Shown: positions 25,319 through 35,101 of the stretch, in pieces
How positions within the stretch are numbered: position 1 is the stretch's first letter
How the letters are laid out: each line of letters opens with the position of its first letter
Assembly (NCBI GenBank): GCA_018433835.1
Contig: JAHDQM010000036.1
Location: forward strand, 1 to 44,054
Direction: 5' to 3'
Source: Methanoculleus sp.
Lineage (GTDB): Archaea > Halobacteriota > Methanomicrobia > Methanomicrobiales > Methanoculleaceae
Length of the DNA stretch: 44,054 nucleotides
Made by a program: the position numbers and the translations under genes
The notes under the pieces: generated by a model
Databases searched by the model: none
What the model saw: only the letters and a program-made list of their open reading frames with translations
What the model was told of the DNA's origin: nothing

Positions 25319-27207
25319 CACTCCTCTCCATAGACTAATCCTCGCACCGAATCTGCAAGCCGTCCGCTGTCGAGTTCCTCAAGCCGAAAATAAGTCGCCT
25401 CAAGATCGCCGGCGAGTTTCAGGGCCATGCCGATTCGCGGGTATCCCTCTTCGGTGTCCACCACGACAAACCGGATCCCTGTGCCGGCCACTTTTTTTGC
25501 AGTGTCCGACAACTCCTCGTAGGGATCCTTGCTGCCGGAGGAAACGTTCCCCCTGCCGTCCGTGAGCAGGACGACGGTTTTGTTCTCCTCCGGTGTCGCA
25601 CATCCGCCCCGCGTCAGCAGCGTAGCGGCCTCAACAATACCCTTTACAAGCGGAGTCCTGCCGCCGGTAGGCAGATTCCGGAGCAGTCTGACTGCTACGT
25701 CCGTACTTTTTGTGGGCGGGAGCAGCAGGCGTGCATCCTGCCCCTGGAACACCATCAGGCCCACCCGGTCCCTCTTCTGGTAGGCATCGGTCAGGAGCGA
25801 AAGGATTGCACCTTTGACCACGACCATCCGCCTTCTCGCCCCCATGGAACCGCTGCCGTCGACCAGGAACAGTATGGTGCGGGCAGTCTTTTTTTCCCTC
25901 ACCTTCTCCCGCAAATCAGATGCCTTGAGAGAAATCGCCAGGCCTCTTTTTTTTCTGAAACGCTGATACGGCGCAGCGGTACGGAGCGATGCAGCAAAAG
26001 CAATATCGTTTTTATTCTTGCCCGGCAGCCTGAAAGAGATATAGCGGCCGGATCTGTCCGAACATATCACCCGGGTTCTGCGGCCGCTTTTTTGCCTTCT
26101 TGTCGCAATTTTCGACTTTTCATTCAGGTATCCGATGACCTCGAATGTTGATCCGATGCCGAAAACCGATTCGGTATCATGCGGCGCCGCGGCCGGACCA
26201 GTACCCTCGGAGGATTCCATTGCGTCGCATTGCTGCGGCGATCTCGGGACCGTCCGGGTTCCGGGGCCGTCTGAACCGGTATTCTTGTGGCTGTCGTCGT
26301 GCGGAGGATCGCCGCACTCATCGGTCTCCGGGCACGGCGGGGTATCCGGGATTGGGGGAGGGGCCTCTCCTCTCCTGTGTTCAAGAGCCAGCAGTGCTGC
26401 CAGCTTGATATCGTCGAAAACGACGCTGTCCCTCTTATCCAGCGCAGCAAGTGCTTTTGCCGTTCTCGCGACTGCCAGATCGCCTCTTTGTCCGGATACG
26501 CCAAGCTCCAGGCACAGGTTTGAGATGAGTTCGAGATGGCCGTCGGGAATGCTGACGTACGGCAGCCGTTCCTGCGCATTCTCAATCGTTTCACGGAGAG
26601 AGACAACGTCGTGCTCGTATGCCGCGGAGAATTCTTCAGGAGCGCGTTCGAAAAGCAGCCGATTCCGCAGTAGTTCGATCCTCATCTCCTCGTCTTCGAT
26701 CCTGTCAAGTCGGACACAGAGATCGAACCGGTCAGGCACGCAAAAGGGGAGTTCGCCCTCTGCCGGGTCCATTGTTGCGGCAAGAATAAACTTCGTCTCA
26801 ACGTTATCCGAAAATCCCTCGCGTTCGATCACGATCCTCCGGGTCTCGGATGCGCTCAGGACACTGTGGACCGCTTCTTCGCGCAGGAGGTTGATGTCGT
26901 CGACAAAGAGTATCTGGCGGTTTCCTTCGGCAAGAATTCCCGGTGATAAGCATACGGCTCCTTCAGTGACTGCCGTTTCGATATCGATCGCGCCGAGCAG
27001 CCGATCCTCGGTAACGTTCTGCGGGATGGTGCGGATCTCTTTCTCTCCCGATAGTGCTTCCATCGACCTGATCAGGGTGGTTTTTGCCGTGCCCCTTTCC
27101 CCGACTATCAGGATGCCGTTGATGTCCTCGTTGGCCAGGGCACATAAAATTGCTTTTTTTGCATTTTCCTGGCCCATTATTGCCGGAAAAGGGTATTGGA
27201 CTGTCAT
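25318..27207 (-). CDS. ChlD/BchD-like chelatase subunit (AAA+ plus VWA)
   Basis: The 629-residue protein has an N-terminal AAA+ domain (~1-290) with Walker [12 protein letters not shown] and Walker [11 protein letters not shown], then a Pro/acidic linker (~290-345). A C-terminal VWA domain carries the MIDAS motif DGSGSMG and [11 protein letters not shown] and [10 protein letters not shown] loops. In Mg-chelatase, ChlD bridges ChlI and ChlH through such domains. Here the AAA+ part keeps a complete Walker A. It overlaps chlI by four bases and is followed by the binding-protein gene. The chelatase large subunit would be the CobN at 12323. A DNA or protein remodelling MoxR-like role is an alternative. 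Confidence 0.85.
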   Translation of the reverse strand: MTVQYPFPAIMGQENAKKAILCALANEDINGILIVGERGTAKTTLIRSMEALSGEKEIRTIPQNVTEDRLLGAIDIETAVTEGAVCLSPGILAEGNRQILFVDDINLLREEAVHSVLSASETRRIVIEREGFSDNVETKFILAATMDPAEGELPFCVPDRFDLCVRLDRIEDEEMRIELLRNRLLFERAPEEFSAAYEHDVVSLRETIENAQERLPYVSIPDGHLELISNLCLELGVSGQRGDLAVARTAKALAALDKRDSVVFDDIKLAALLALEHRRGEAPPPIPDTPPCPETDECGDPPHDDSHKNTGSDGPGTRTVPRSPQQCDAMESSEGTGPAAAPHDTESVFGIGSTFEVIGYLNEKSKIATRRQKSGRRTRVICSDRSGRYISFRLPGKNKNDIAFAASLRTAAPYQRFRKKRGLAISLKASDLREKVREKKTARTILFLVDGSGSMGARRRMVVVKGAILSLLTDAYQKRDRVGLMVFQGQDARLLLPPTKSTDVAVRLLRNLPTGGRTPLVKGIVEAATLLTRGGCATPEENKTVVLLTDGRGNVSSGSKDPYEELSDTAKKVAGTGIRFVVVDTEEGYPRIGMALKLAGDLEATYFRLEELDSGRLADSVRGLVYGEE

Positions 27208-28247
27208 GGACAGGCGTAACTCTCCGCAATAACCGACCTGATCTGTTCGAATTCCATCCGGCTCTCTTCAAAGGGCCGTCTTCGCATCCTGTGCGGGAGC
27301 GAAAGCCTTGCTGCCGTAACGATATCCATCTCTTCAACGCTGCTCCTGCCCGCAAGAGCAGCAAACGCAGCGGCACCCTTTACAAGAGTCAGATCGGCCC
27401 TGTGGCCGTCGACACCCAGCGCAAGGGAAATACGTACCGCAGCCCTGAGCAGCCTCTCGTCGGGCTCGAGTTTTGCAACCAGAGTCCTGGCCCGTTCAAT
27501 CCGCTGCCTGATCTCCTCCTGCTGTGCATCGTAGTTCCGGCAGAATCCGGCCGGATCCCGTTCGAACGCAAGCCTTCGCTTGATAATCTCCGCCCGCCGT
27601 CCTGCATCCTTCTCGCCTTCCACGTCCACGGCAAGGCCGAACCGATCGAGCAGCTGAGGTCTGAGGTCTCCTTCCTCGGGATTCATCGTGCCGACGAGCA
27701 TGAAACGGGAAGGGTGTGAATAAGAGATGCCCTCCCGCTCGACATAGTTCGTGCCCATTGCGGCAGCATCCAGAAGGAGATCGACGATATGGTCGTCGAG
27801 AAGGTTGACTTCGTCGACGTACAGGATGTTCCCGTTTGCGATGGCCAGCACACCGGGTTCGAATTTTTTCCTGCCCTTCGTGATTGCATGCTCGATATCC
27901 AGGGTGCCCACCACGCGGTCTTCCGTGGCACTGAGCGGCAGCTCCACCACACGCATCTTTGCGGCGACGGGTTCGAGAGTCTCTCCTTGGGCGATTCTCT
28001 CCCTGCACGAAGTACAGAGATTTTTTGCGTCGAGAAAGTCGCACTGGAAAGCGCAACCACCGACAACCCGTCTCCGCGGCAGGAGATCGGCGACTGCCCG
28101 CACGGCGGTTGATTTTGCCGTGCCTTTTTCTCCTCGTATCAATACCCCGCCAATCGAAGGATAGACGATATTTGCCAGCAGTGCGTCCTTCATATCCTCC
28201 TGCCCGACGATTGCGGAAAACGGGTAAACAGGCATTTCATCAGTCAT
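27204..28247 (-). CDS. ChlI/BchI-like chelatase AAA+ ATPase
   Basis: The 347-residue AAA+ ATPase shows Walker [15 protein letters not shown], a Cys-rich insert [33 protein letters not shown], Walker [16 protein letters not shown], and [20 protein letters not shown]. These are all signatures of the BchI/ChlI family, which forms the hexameric motor of metal chelatases. ATG 28247 ([16 protein letters not shown]) has AAAGGT upstream and is preferred to the ATG at 28268, which would overlap the cbiZ stop. It overlaps the downstream chlD gene. Together with ChlD and CobN it completes a class I chelatase set. Confidence 0.88.
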   Translation of the reverse strand: MTDEMPVYPFSAIVGQEDMKDALLANIVYPSIGGVLIRGEKGTAKSTAVRAVADLLPRRRVVGGCAFQCDFLDAKNLCTSCRERIAQGETLEPVAAKMRVVELPLSATEDRVVGTLDIEHAITKGRKKFEPGVLAIANGNILYVDEVNLLDDHIVDLLLDAAAMGTNYVEREGISYSHPSRFMLVGTMNPEEGDLRPQLLDRFGLAVDVEGEKDAGRRAEIIKRRLAFERDPAGFCRNYDAQQEEIRQRIERARTLVAKLEPDERLLRAAVRISLALGVDGHRADLTLVKGAAAFAALAGRSSVEEMDIVTAARLSLPHRMRRRPFEESRMEFEQIRSVIAESYACP

Positions 28248-28257
28248 AGCCAGACCT

Positions 28258-29394
28258 TTAGAACCCATTCTTGACGCACCAGGAACTCAGCCGAATCCAG
28301 TTTTCGATGATCGTATACCGTTCGCCGGTGATGCGATCGAGATCCGGGTGATTTTTAACGCCGACCAGTTCAGGCAGTGTTTTCATGATGGACAGTGCCG
28401 TCTTTTTACCGGCGAGCTCAGGAACCAGACCCCATTCGATCTCGTCGACGATGTGCAGGAGAGACGAGATCATTGCAACAACGGACGGAGTTCTTGAAAA
28501 ATCTCGGAGATTTTTTATGAAGATGTCCCTTTTGTTCTCTCCCTCAAGCGACGACGCGGTCTCCCAGTATTTCTTCTCGTCGATACCAAACCTCTCCAGC
28601 CGGACGAGCACGTCACGCTGTGAATCCGGAGTCAGATTCGTTTGCCTGGCAAGCGCTTCCGTCGTGGCTTCAATAACGCATCTGCCGATCAACTCGCCCA
28701 GTTTCGAATGTTTGCCCGCCCATGTAATGATGTTCGGGCAGTCCATATTTGAGATGACGCAGATCTGGTCCGTGCCGGATCCCGTGGCAATACCTGTGGA
28801 ATATTTACTCGGCGCCATCAGTTGCTGGATGGCGACCGTTTTTGCTTCGGTTGCGGTCATGATCACGCGGTTCAGCGCGTGGGCAGGCAGATGGGAGCTG
28901 ATTATGATGATAGTATTGATGGTGCCGCCGACGTAGACCGTCTTCCCGTCTTCCTCGTGCCACGTTGCGGGGTCCCCCGCCCTCCCCCCGTTGACCTCGA
29001 TACCTGCGGTTACTATCGCGGTAACTTCGAGATCCCTGAAACTGCGGGTAGCAATAGCAGCGTTCTTCATCTTCGCAGCGGTCATCATTGCCGCGACTTT
29101 TTCAGGATTGAGCCCAAGACGTCCGGCGTGGATTTTGATATAGGCTTCAACACTGCCCCCCTCGAGATCGTGAGCGCAGTGACCCCTGGTGGGTTTGGGT
29201 TCGTGATTGAAAACAGCCTGGAGATGTTCCTGATAACCGCCGTTTACATACGACGTGGTCATCGCATTCCGGTTTTCAGGCAGCATGACGACGATAGAGT
29301 CGTCACAGCGATAGACCTTCTCGCCGCTGCTGGTTTCATGGATCATCTTCAGATCATTGCTGAAATCTGCGTGAGTATTTTCATTCACCGTCAA
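28258..29394 (-). CDS. cbiZ: CbiZ adenosylcobinamide amidohydrolase with C-terminal extension
   Basis: CbiZ removes the aminopropanol side chain of (pseudo)cobalamin or cobinamide so that the corrinoid can be rebuilt in the host form. Residues ~40-230 match the family: [73 protein letters not shown] and ATGSGTDQI. About 130 extra residues follow (from [13 protein letters not shown]), of unknown role. The family start is ambiguous: TTG 29394 has AGGAG nine bases upstream, and GTG 29388 is close. It is the first gene of the - strand operon that ends with the nitrogenase-like pair, which ties the operon to corrinoid chemistry. Confidence 0.88.
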   Translation of the reverse strand: MTVNENTHADFSNDLKMIHETSSGEKVYRCDDSIVVMLPENRNAMTTSYVNGGYQEHLQAVFNHEPKPTRGHCAHDLEGGSVEAYIKIHAGRLGLNPEKVAAMMTAAKMKNAAIATRSFRDLEVTAIVTAGIEVNGGRAGDPATWHEEDGKTVYVGGTINTIIIISSHLPAHALNRVIMTATEAKTVAIQQLMAPSKYSTGIATGSGTDQICVISNMDCPNIITWAGKHSKLGELIGRCVIEATTEALARQTNLTPDSQRDVLVRLERFGIDEKKYWETASSLEGENKRDIFIKNLRDFSRTPSVVAMISSLLHIVDEIEWGLVPELAGKKTALSIMKTLPELVGVKNHPDLDRITGERYTIIENWIRLSSWCVKNGF

Positions 29395-29861
29395 AGCACA
29401 TTGCTCCTGTTACACTTTTATCCGTGCTTATTGTAAATAAAGTACATTTGTGTTTTGTAAAATTTAATTTTTCCTCTCATCTGCCGCTCGGCCAGGTTCC
29501 CAGGTGGAAAACAAAACTCCTTCAGGCCACTGTTCCATAAACCGGAACACTATTGCGCGCCAATTGAGACGAACCGGGAAATCTCAGCATATCAGACGTT
29601 TAAGCGGCATCGGAAGCACGAAAAGATCCGCTCCTCAACATACTCTCCGAAGAAGAACAAGATAATTCAAAAAAACTTACTTTATAACAGATTGGTTTTA
29701 TATATCATCGGAGGCATATTGTTTTGCACTGCAGAAACGTCGACTACCTGACAAAACAGGCATACAACGGCCTTTAATAGCATAATCGGCAATTAACGCT
29801 ACGAAACAGTGCCAAAGATAAAAGCCGCTCATATCGACAATCGCGGGTGGAGAGGGGAGTC
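29395..29861. promoter_or_regulatory. Divergent promoter region between cbiZ and the pilus operon
   Basis: No gene is seen. Towards cbiZ it has an AT-rich stretch with TGTAAATAAAGTACA (29432-29446, arms TGTA/TACA) and AAATTTAATTTTTC (about 29460-29473). Towards the pilus operon it has the TATA box TTTTATATATC (29696-29706). Confidence 0.5.
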
Positions 29862-31454
29862 ATGTTCGGAAAAGCACGGGATTATATCGCAAACCTTTCA
29901 TGCCCTACCCTCATCAAGCGGATTCGGTCCGGGACCCACAGCGGCAATCCGGTTCCCGGTAGTTCGGGGTTGCAACACGCCGACCCGCAGCTCCCCCCCA
30001 TCCCCGAACACGACGGTGGCGATCTGGAGAAGGCATACTGGCTGATCCCCGGTTTCTCGTATGCCAGGATTACCAGGAACAGTACACAGGGCCTCCGCTA
30101 TGATGTTGTGGAACCTGCCCTCGATGCTGAGGAGTATCTTTTCCTCAACGCGATATATGAGTACATAAAAGATGTCATGCTCTTCGACTCGCCGCGGAAG
30201 AGACATGAGATGGTGCTGACCTACGATGATGCCGTAAAGATCATCCGACAGTTCGCACCGAAAATTTCAGATGACCGGGTTAACGTCCTCCATTACTACC
30301 TGCAGCGAAACTTCCTGGGGCTCGGCAAGATCGAACCGCTGATGAACGATGAAAGACTGGAGGACATCAGCTGCAACGGCATCGACAACCCGGTCTTCGT
30401 TTACCATCGCATATTCGGCAGCATTCCGACGAACATTGCCTTCACCGGAGAGGAACTGAACAGATTCGTCCTCAAACTCGCGCAGAAGGCCGACAAGCAG
30501 ATCTCCCTGACAACACCGCTCGTCGACGCATCGTTGCCGGACGGATCCCGCGTACAACTTACGTTTTCCGACGTAGTATCGACGAAGGGCAGTTCGTTCA
30601 CCGTCCGTAAGTTCCGCAGGGACCCGATGACCCCGGTCTCCCTGCTGGAATACGGCACTTACAGTCCCGAGTTGCTGGCTCTCATCTGGCTTGCTGTTGA
30701 GAATCGCAAGAGCATGATCGTCGTCGGCGGCACTGCGAGCGGGAAGACCTCGACGATGAATGCAATATCCTTTTTCATCCCGTACTATGCCAAGATCGTT
30801 TCGATCGAGGATACCCGCGAGATACAGCTATCCCACAAGAACTGGCTGCCGATGCAGACACGTGAGATCAATGCAAGAGGACCGAAGGGCGATATAGATA
30901 TGTTCTCCCTTCTCAAAGCAGCACTCCGCCAGCGCCCCGAATACATCATCGTCGGCGAAGTGAGAGGCAGAGAGGCGCAAACTCTCTTCCAGGCGATGAA
31001 CACCGGCCATACAACGTTTTCCACACTCCATGCCGGCAGCACCGACGAAGCAGTCAACCGCCTGCTCAACGAGCCCATCAGCGTCCCGCCGGCCATGCTG
31101 GGGGCACTCGACCTGATGGTGATCCAATCACTCCACTACCAGGGTGGCAGAACAATCCGGCGTTGCGACTCGCTCCACGAGATCACGGTCGAAAAAGGCA
31201 GGGACGTTACCCATGACATCCTGTATCGCTGGGAACCGGACACCGATCGGTTCTGTAGAGAGTACACCCGGTCAAAAACACTGGAAAGTATTGCCGGCAT
31301 GCACGGATGGTCGGATACAGAGCTGCAACGCCAGCTGGATATCAGAAGCGACTGCCTGGTGCGGATGAGGGAAGAGGGGCGCCAGGACGTGGACGGGATG
31401 ATTCATTGTCTCACGTCATTCGGAGGTGACGGCGAGGGTGCAGACTCTGAATAG
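29862..31454 (+). CDS. Type II/IV secretion-type motor ATPase (TadA/GspE family) of an archaeal pilus
   Basis: The 530-residue ATPase drives pilus assembly. It has an N-terminal coupling region, then Walker A VGGTASGKTSTMN, the Asp box SIEDTREIQLSH, Walker B YIIVGEVRGREAQTLFQ and the His box NTGHTTFSTLHAGS. The C-terminal end carries RRCDSLHEITVEK. ATG 29862 is preceded by a GGGGAG ribosome site; the GTG at 29847 (MERGV) would precede it. The downstream double TadC-like protein overlaps its stop by 17 bases, so the two are coupled. It probably assembles the pilins of the same operon and perhaps those at 8634-9937. Confidence 0.9.
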   Translation: MFGKARDYIANLSCPTLIKRIRSGTHSGNPVPGSSGLQHADPQLPPIPEHDGGDLEKAYWLIPGFSYARITRNSTQGLRYDVVEPALDAEEYLFLNAIYEYIKDVMLFDSPRKRHEMVLTYDDAVKIIRQFAPKISDDRVNVLHYYLQRNFLGLGKIEPLMNDERLEDISCNGIDNPVFVYHRIFGSIPTNIAFTGEELNRFVLKLAQKADKQISLTTPLVDASLPDGSRVQLTFSDVVSTKGSSFTVRKFRRDPMTPVSLLEYGTYSPELLALIWLAVENRKSMIVVGGTASGKTSTMNAISFFIPYYAKIVSIEDTREIQLSHKNWLPMQTREINARGPKGDIDMFSLLKAALRQRPEYIIVGEVRGREAQTLFQAMNTGHTTFSTLHAGSTDEAVNRLLNEPISVPPAMLGALDLMVIQSLHYQGGRTIRRCDSLHEITVEKGRDVTHDILYRWEPDTDRFCREYTRSKTLESIAGMHGWSDTELQRQLDIRSDCLVRMREEGRQDVDGMIHCLTSFGGDGEGADSE

Positions 31455-33255
31455 ATCGTTCCTGTGGACCATCTTTGATGCCGAATCGCTTCGAAAGGCG
31501 CTGCGCGGCGCACACATGCCCGTAACCTACCCTGCCTACCTGCGGCGGATCTTCCTTGCCACCGGAAGCGCCGCGGCGGTATACCTCGCGGTCGTCACCT
31601 ACCTGACTCTTGCGGGCTACGAGATCATGCTTTTCTCCGTCATCCCCGACTTCACAACAAAGGTCATCCTCTTTCTGCTGATCGTGCCGGGTGTTTTCTG
31701 CGTACTCTACTGGTACCCGTTTTTAGTCGCACAGGGGAGGAAAACGAAGATCGACCTCGACCTCCCGTACGCGATCACCTACATGCAGGCCCTCTCCACT
31801 ACCATGACGCTGTGTGAGATCGTCAGGAGAGTTTATGATGAGATGGACCTGTTTGGGGAGGTTTCAAAGGAATTCGGGCTGATCGTCCGGGACGTTGAGG
31901 TATTCGGGGAAGACCTGTATACGGCGATGAGGGACCTCCAAAATGTCACTCCTTCGAAGAATCTCGAGGATTTTCTCAACGATCTCATCCTCCTCTCCGA
32001 CAGCGGAGGTGATATAACAGCATTTCTTGCAGCCCGGGCGGATTACTTCCGTGACGTTGCCGAACGGGAGATGGAGATGGCAATGAAGACGATCGAGATC
32101 ATGGCCGAGGTCTATGTTACAGCCTTTGTTGCGGGCCCGATTGTCGTTATGATCATGGTATTTTCCCAGAACCTCGCCGGGCAGAACAGCCTCTCCGCCT
32201 GGATGCCGCTGATCATCCTCGGCATACCGCTCGGTGCGCTCGTCATGATAGGACTGCTCTACACCCTACTGCCGGGGGAGAATCTCAAAATAACCCGAAA
32301 AGAGATCGAAGACAGGGAATTTCAGGATGAACTGCAGTTCGATCCGTCAACTACCCGGGTAAATACGGATCTTATTCGAAGCCTCCAGAGAAAACGCCAG
32401 TCTTTCAAGATTCAAAAAGCCCTGAAACAGCCGTTTCGCCACTACATCTCAAACTACCAATGGAGTCTGATGCTGGGATTCATCTTCGGATGCACAGTAG
32501 TCTATCTTGCACTTACGGGTACGTTGACCGGTATCTTCCCTTACTATACCTTCGAAGTCACTGCGTGCCTGCTTTCAGTGGCATACATGTTGCCCGTCAT
32601 GGTCGCCTATGAGGGCAGACGATGGTACGTGAACCGTATAGAGCACCAGATGCCGGAATTTCTGCGCGAACTTGCCGATATGAAGGATATCGGCATGACG
32701 ATCCAGGGAGCGATTCACCGGATCGCCAGCACGAAACTGGGCGTTCTGAGCTCGGAACTCCAGATGACGTCCGAGGAGCTCCGGCGGGGAAGAACCGTGA
32801 ATACGGCCCTGGTGCGCATGGAGGAACGCATCGGGTTGGTGTCGGTCAAAAGGGCGATATCCCTCGTTGTGAAGGCGAGCGAAGTCACCGACTACCTCAA
32901 GGAGATCCTCATGATTGCCATAAGCGACTTCGAACACTACTTGAAGATGAAAAAAGAGAGGTTCAATGCAGCCTTCGTCTATGTCGTGGTTATTTATCTA
33001 TCCTTCGGCGTGTTCCTCTATACCGCCTACCAGCTGAACACACAATTTGTAGCGAGTTTCATGGCATTCAACGTGAATCTCGACATTTCCAGCAACGTTG
33101 CCGACATGTTCCACATCGCCATCGTGCTCGGCGCATTCTCCGGCATTATGGCAGGCCAGTTCAGTTCGAACAGCATCCTTGCCGGACTCAAGCACAGCAT
33201 CGTCTTCCTTGTCGCCGCCGTAGCCCTCTTCACCTACATTGCAGGAGGCGTCTGA
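31438..33255 (+). CDS. TadC/FlaJ-like pilus membrane platform protein (two T2SSF domains)
   Basis: The 605-residue polytopic protein is the inner-membrane platform for pilus assembly. It has two T2SSF domains: the first at ~95-270 (ITYMQALSTTMTLCEIVRR) and the second at ~380-570 (MPEFLRELADMKDIGMTIQG). Paired helices follow each (VTAFVAGPIVVMIMVFSQNL; FVYVVVIYLSFGVFLYTAYQ). The tail (ILAGLKHSIVFLVAAVALFT) is another helix. GTG 31438 has GGAGG 12 bases upstream; the GTG at 31426 overlaps that site. It is translated right after the ATPase and before the pilin-like genes. This double-domain form is the usual one in archaea. Confidence 0.87.
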   Translation: MQTLNRSFLWTIFDAESLRKALRGAHMPVTYPAYLRRIFLATGSAAAVYLAVVTYLTLAGYEIMLFSVIPDFTTKVILFLLIVPGVFCVLYWYPFLVAQGRKTKIDLDLPYAITYMQALSTTMTLCEIVRRVYDEMDLFGEVSKEFGLIVRDVEVFGEDLYTAMRDLQNVTPSKNLEDFLNDLILLSDSGGDITAFLAARADYFRDVAEREMEMAMKTIEIMAEVYVTAFVAGPIVVMIMVFSQNLAGQNSLSAWMPLIILGIPLGALVMIGLLYTLLPGENLKITRKEIEDREFQDELQFDPSTTRVNTDLIRSLQRKRQSFKIQKALKQPFRHYISNYQWSLMLGFIFGCTVVYLALTGTLTGIFPYYTFEVTACLLSVAYMLPVMVAYEGRRWYVNRIEHQMPEFLRELADMKDIGMTIQGAIHRIASTKLGVLSSELQMTSEELRRGRTVNTALVRMEERIGLVSVKRAISLVVKASEVTDYLKEILMIAISDFEHYLKMKKERFNAAFVYVVVIYLSFGVFLYTAYQLNTQFVASFMAFNVNLDISSNVADMFHIAIVLGAFSGIMAGQFSSNSILAGLKHSIVFLVAAVALFTYIAGGV

Positions 33256-33257
33256 TC

Positions 33258-33665
33258 GTGAACCGTACGGGCGCCGGGGAAGGCGCGGTATCGGAGGTCG
33301 TCGGAGAGATGCTGATGCTCGCTCTCGTCCTGATCCTGCTCTCGGTCTTTGCCGCTTCCATCGGCAACTATCTGCCCGACGAGCGAACGCCCTCGGTCTC
33401 GATAAAAGTGAGTAACACAACGGAAACCATCACGTTCTGGCACAAGGGCGGAGACTGGATGGAAAAGGCGGATATCACCGTTATCATCACAAAAAACACG
33501 ACTGTCGAACGTTTCACGGCACGCGATGATGCCTTTGCGCTGTCTCCCGACAGGTCGGTCTTCGACCTGGGGAGTACCATTACCGTTAACTACTCCGTGA
33601 CCGGCGGGGAGGAAATGCGGCTGGTGACGCCGCGTGCGGTCGTTTTTTCCGGGAGGCTTGCGTAA
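33258..33665 (+). CDS. Type IV pilin-like protein (small)
   Basis: The 135-residue precursor starts MNRTGAGEGAVSEVVGEMLM and continues with a helix (LALVLILLSVFAASIGNYLP). SEVVGEM is a variant of the SPVIGxM class III cleavage/assembly motif. The outer domain is short and beta-rich (SIKVSNTTETITFWHKGGDW), as in minor pilins. GTG 33258 is preceded by GGAGG about ten bases upstream and lies three bases after the membrane-protein stop. It is probably a minor pilin or pilus tip. Confidence 0.82.
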   Translation: MNRTGAGEGAVSEVVGEMLMLALVLILLSVFAASIGNYLPDERTPSVSIKVSNTTETITFWHKGGDWMEKADITVIITKNTTVERFTARDDAFALSPDRSVFDLGSTITVNYSVTGGEEMRLVTPRAVVFSGRLA

Positions 33666-34604
33666 ATGCGAGAGCATGCCGTGACGACGGTTGTTGCCGC
33701 GCTGCTGATCCTTGCAGTGGTCGTGACGTTTCTCTCAATTTACAGTACGATGATCCTTCCGTCCTTAAAGGCACAATCCGACGCCGACCATATCCACAAC
33801 GTAGAAGAAACGTTCTGTGAATTCAGGACCGATATGGAGGACATGATCTCGTCGAAACGGGAGATCACCCTCAGCGAATCGGTTCCTCTCGGGGGAGGCG
33901 AGATCATCATGGAGCCATTGCGGTCGGCCGGGACACTCCAGGTGCAGCAGGAGGATGAATGGATATTTAACATCACCTGCAACGGATCGACCCGTTCGAG
34001 CCGGTTGGTAAACGTATCCTACACGCCGGTATCGAACTTTTGGCAGAATCAGGGGTATTCCTGGCAGTACGGCTATTTGAACGTCACGAAAGACGGTATC
34101 ACGACACCGCTTGACTATCTCTCGATGGAGGAAGTGAATAGGAGTACAGCCCTTTCCGGGCTCGCTGCATCGTTCATCGATATCACCGGCCAGGGTTGTC
34201 CCGTCTATTTGTTCAATACGACGACCAGCGTACCGGAACCCCGGCTCTTCAATTGTACAACACTCACTTTATCGATCGTGACCATGAAACCGGGCGAGCA
34301 GTCGTTTGCCACCGGGAACGGTATCGGAACGCTTTCGATCACCGGAAACGTCACCGAGTATCAGCAGCGCGCGGAAAACATAACGATCCGGGTGAACAAC
34401 GATCGGCCGCATCCCTGGAACACGACCATCCTTGAGAAATGCAACAGCACACTTTCGCAGATGAGCGTCACGTACGATAACCTGGCAGGGGTGAACGTCA
34501 CGTCCTATGCCGGCTACGATGACCTGAAACTCTCATTTACGGATGAAGCCACCGCCCCGGACGTGGCGATTCGTGTCGTGGAACTGACCGTATCAGCATA
34601 CTGA
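33666..34604 (+). CDS. Secreted pseudopilin-like protein
   Basis: The 312-residue protein has a short positively charged start (MREHAVTTVVAALLILAVVV) and one membrane helix, then a beta-rich domain with many N-x-S/T sites (FNITCNGSTR, NVSYTP, YLNVTKDG, FNTTTS). It resembles the large archaeal pseudopilins that accompany type IV pilus genes. It has few conserved motifs. ATG 33666 directly follows the stop of the preceding gene. It closes the pilus operon. Its surface is probably glycosylated. Confidence 0.75.
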   Translation: MREHAVTTVVAALLILAVVVTFLSIYSTMILPSLKAQSDADHIHNVEETFCEFRTDMEDMISSKREITLSESVPLGGGEIIMEPLRSAGTLQVQQEDEWIFNITCNGSTRSSRLVNVSYTPVSNFWQNQGYSWQYGYLNVTKDGITTPLDYLSMEEVNRSTALSGLAASFIDITGQGCPVYLFNTTTSVPEPRLFNCTTLTLSIVTMKPGEQSFATGNGIGTLSITGNVTEYQQRAENITIRVNNDRPHPWNTTILEKCNSTLSQMSVTYDNLAGVNVTSYAGYDDLKLSFTDEATAPDVAIRVVELTVSAY

Positions 34605-35101
34605 TCGCTCAGCGGAAGAGATGCCGGACGAGAGACGGCAGTCAGCCGTTGCGACCCGGCCCTCCTGCCCGTTCCCCGCGCCCCTGCTTGCACGTGGGTG
34701 AGGGAAGTTCCTCAGGGCCGGCATACCTTGCTGCTCCCACGAAATGCCGAGCGTGGCGAACTCGAACACCATCAGGCGCCCCGGCTCGGGATTTAACGAA
34801 CCATCGTATCCACCGGCCTCCTACCTTGCGTGAGACCGTATCGCAATCCTGGCGGAGCCACATCGCCGGCCCCCCATCGACAATCAGGTGCATTTCTCGG
34901 GCCGTATAAAGCACCCGCAGAGCCGAGTTGCCGGTACACCACAGCCGGAGAAGCCCGTTCGCTCTCACTTCTACAGAACCGTCATCGCAGACATTGCGCT
35001 GCATAGCGTACATAAAGATCAAATTATTTTTAAAAAAATCAATCTAATTTGAATTACCGCGGGCCGGCCGTACCTGCAGCCGGTACCACAATGCCCGCAT
35101 C
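34605..35101. other. Structured region, possibly an unclassified RNA or a small open frame
   Basis: A perfect 8-bp stem CCGGCCCT (34656-34663) with AGGGCCGG (34714-34721) encloses a G/C-rich loop, and ACGGC-AGTCA-GCCGT (34635-34649) is a hairpin nearby. On the - strand an AT-rich promoter-like stretch (35023-35055) precedes this part. The same - strand also has an open frame (35022 down to 34642, 126 codons). It starts without a ribosome site, has many Trp/Cys, and its end is low-complexity and basic. I cannot decide between RNA and protein. Confidence 0.3.

Noticed and set aside
34640..34760. SRP RNA or RNase P RNA
   Set aside because: Short matches (GGGAGCAGC; GAGGGAAGTTCC) are present, but the order and surrounding conserved elements do not fit either family.
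34642..35022. 126-codon frame on the - strand
   Set aside because: No ribosome site, a basic low-complexity end, and it overlaps a strongly base-paired region; left as undecided rather than a gene.
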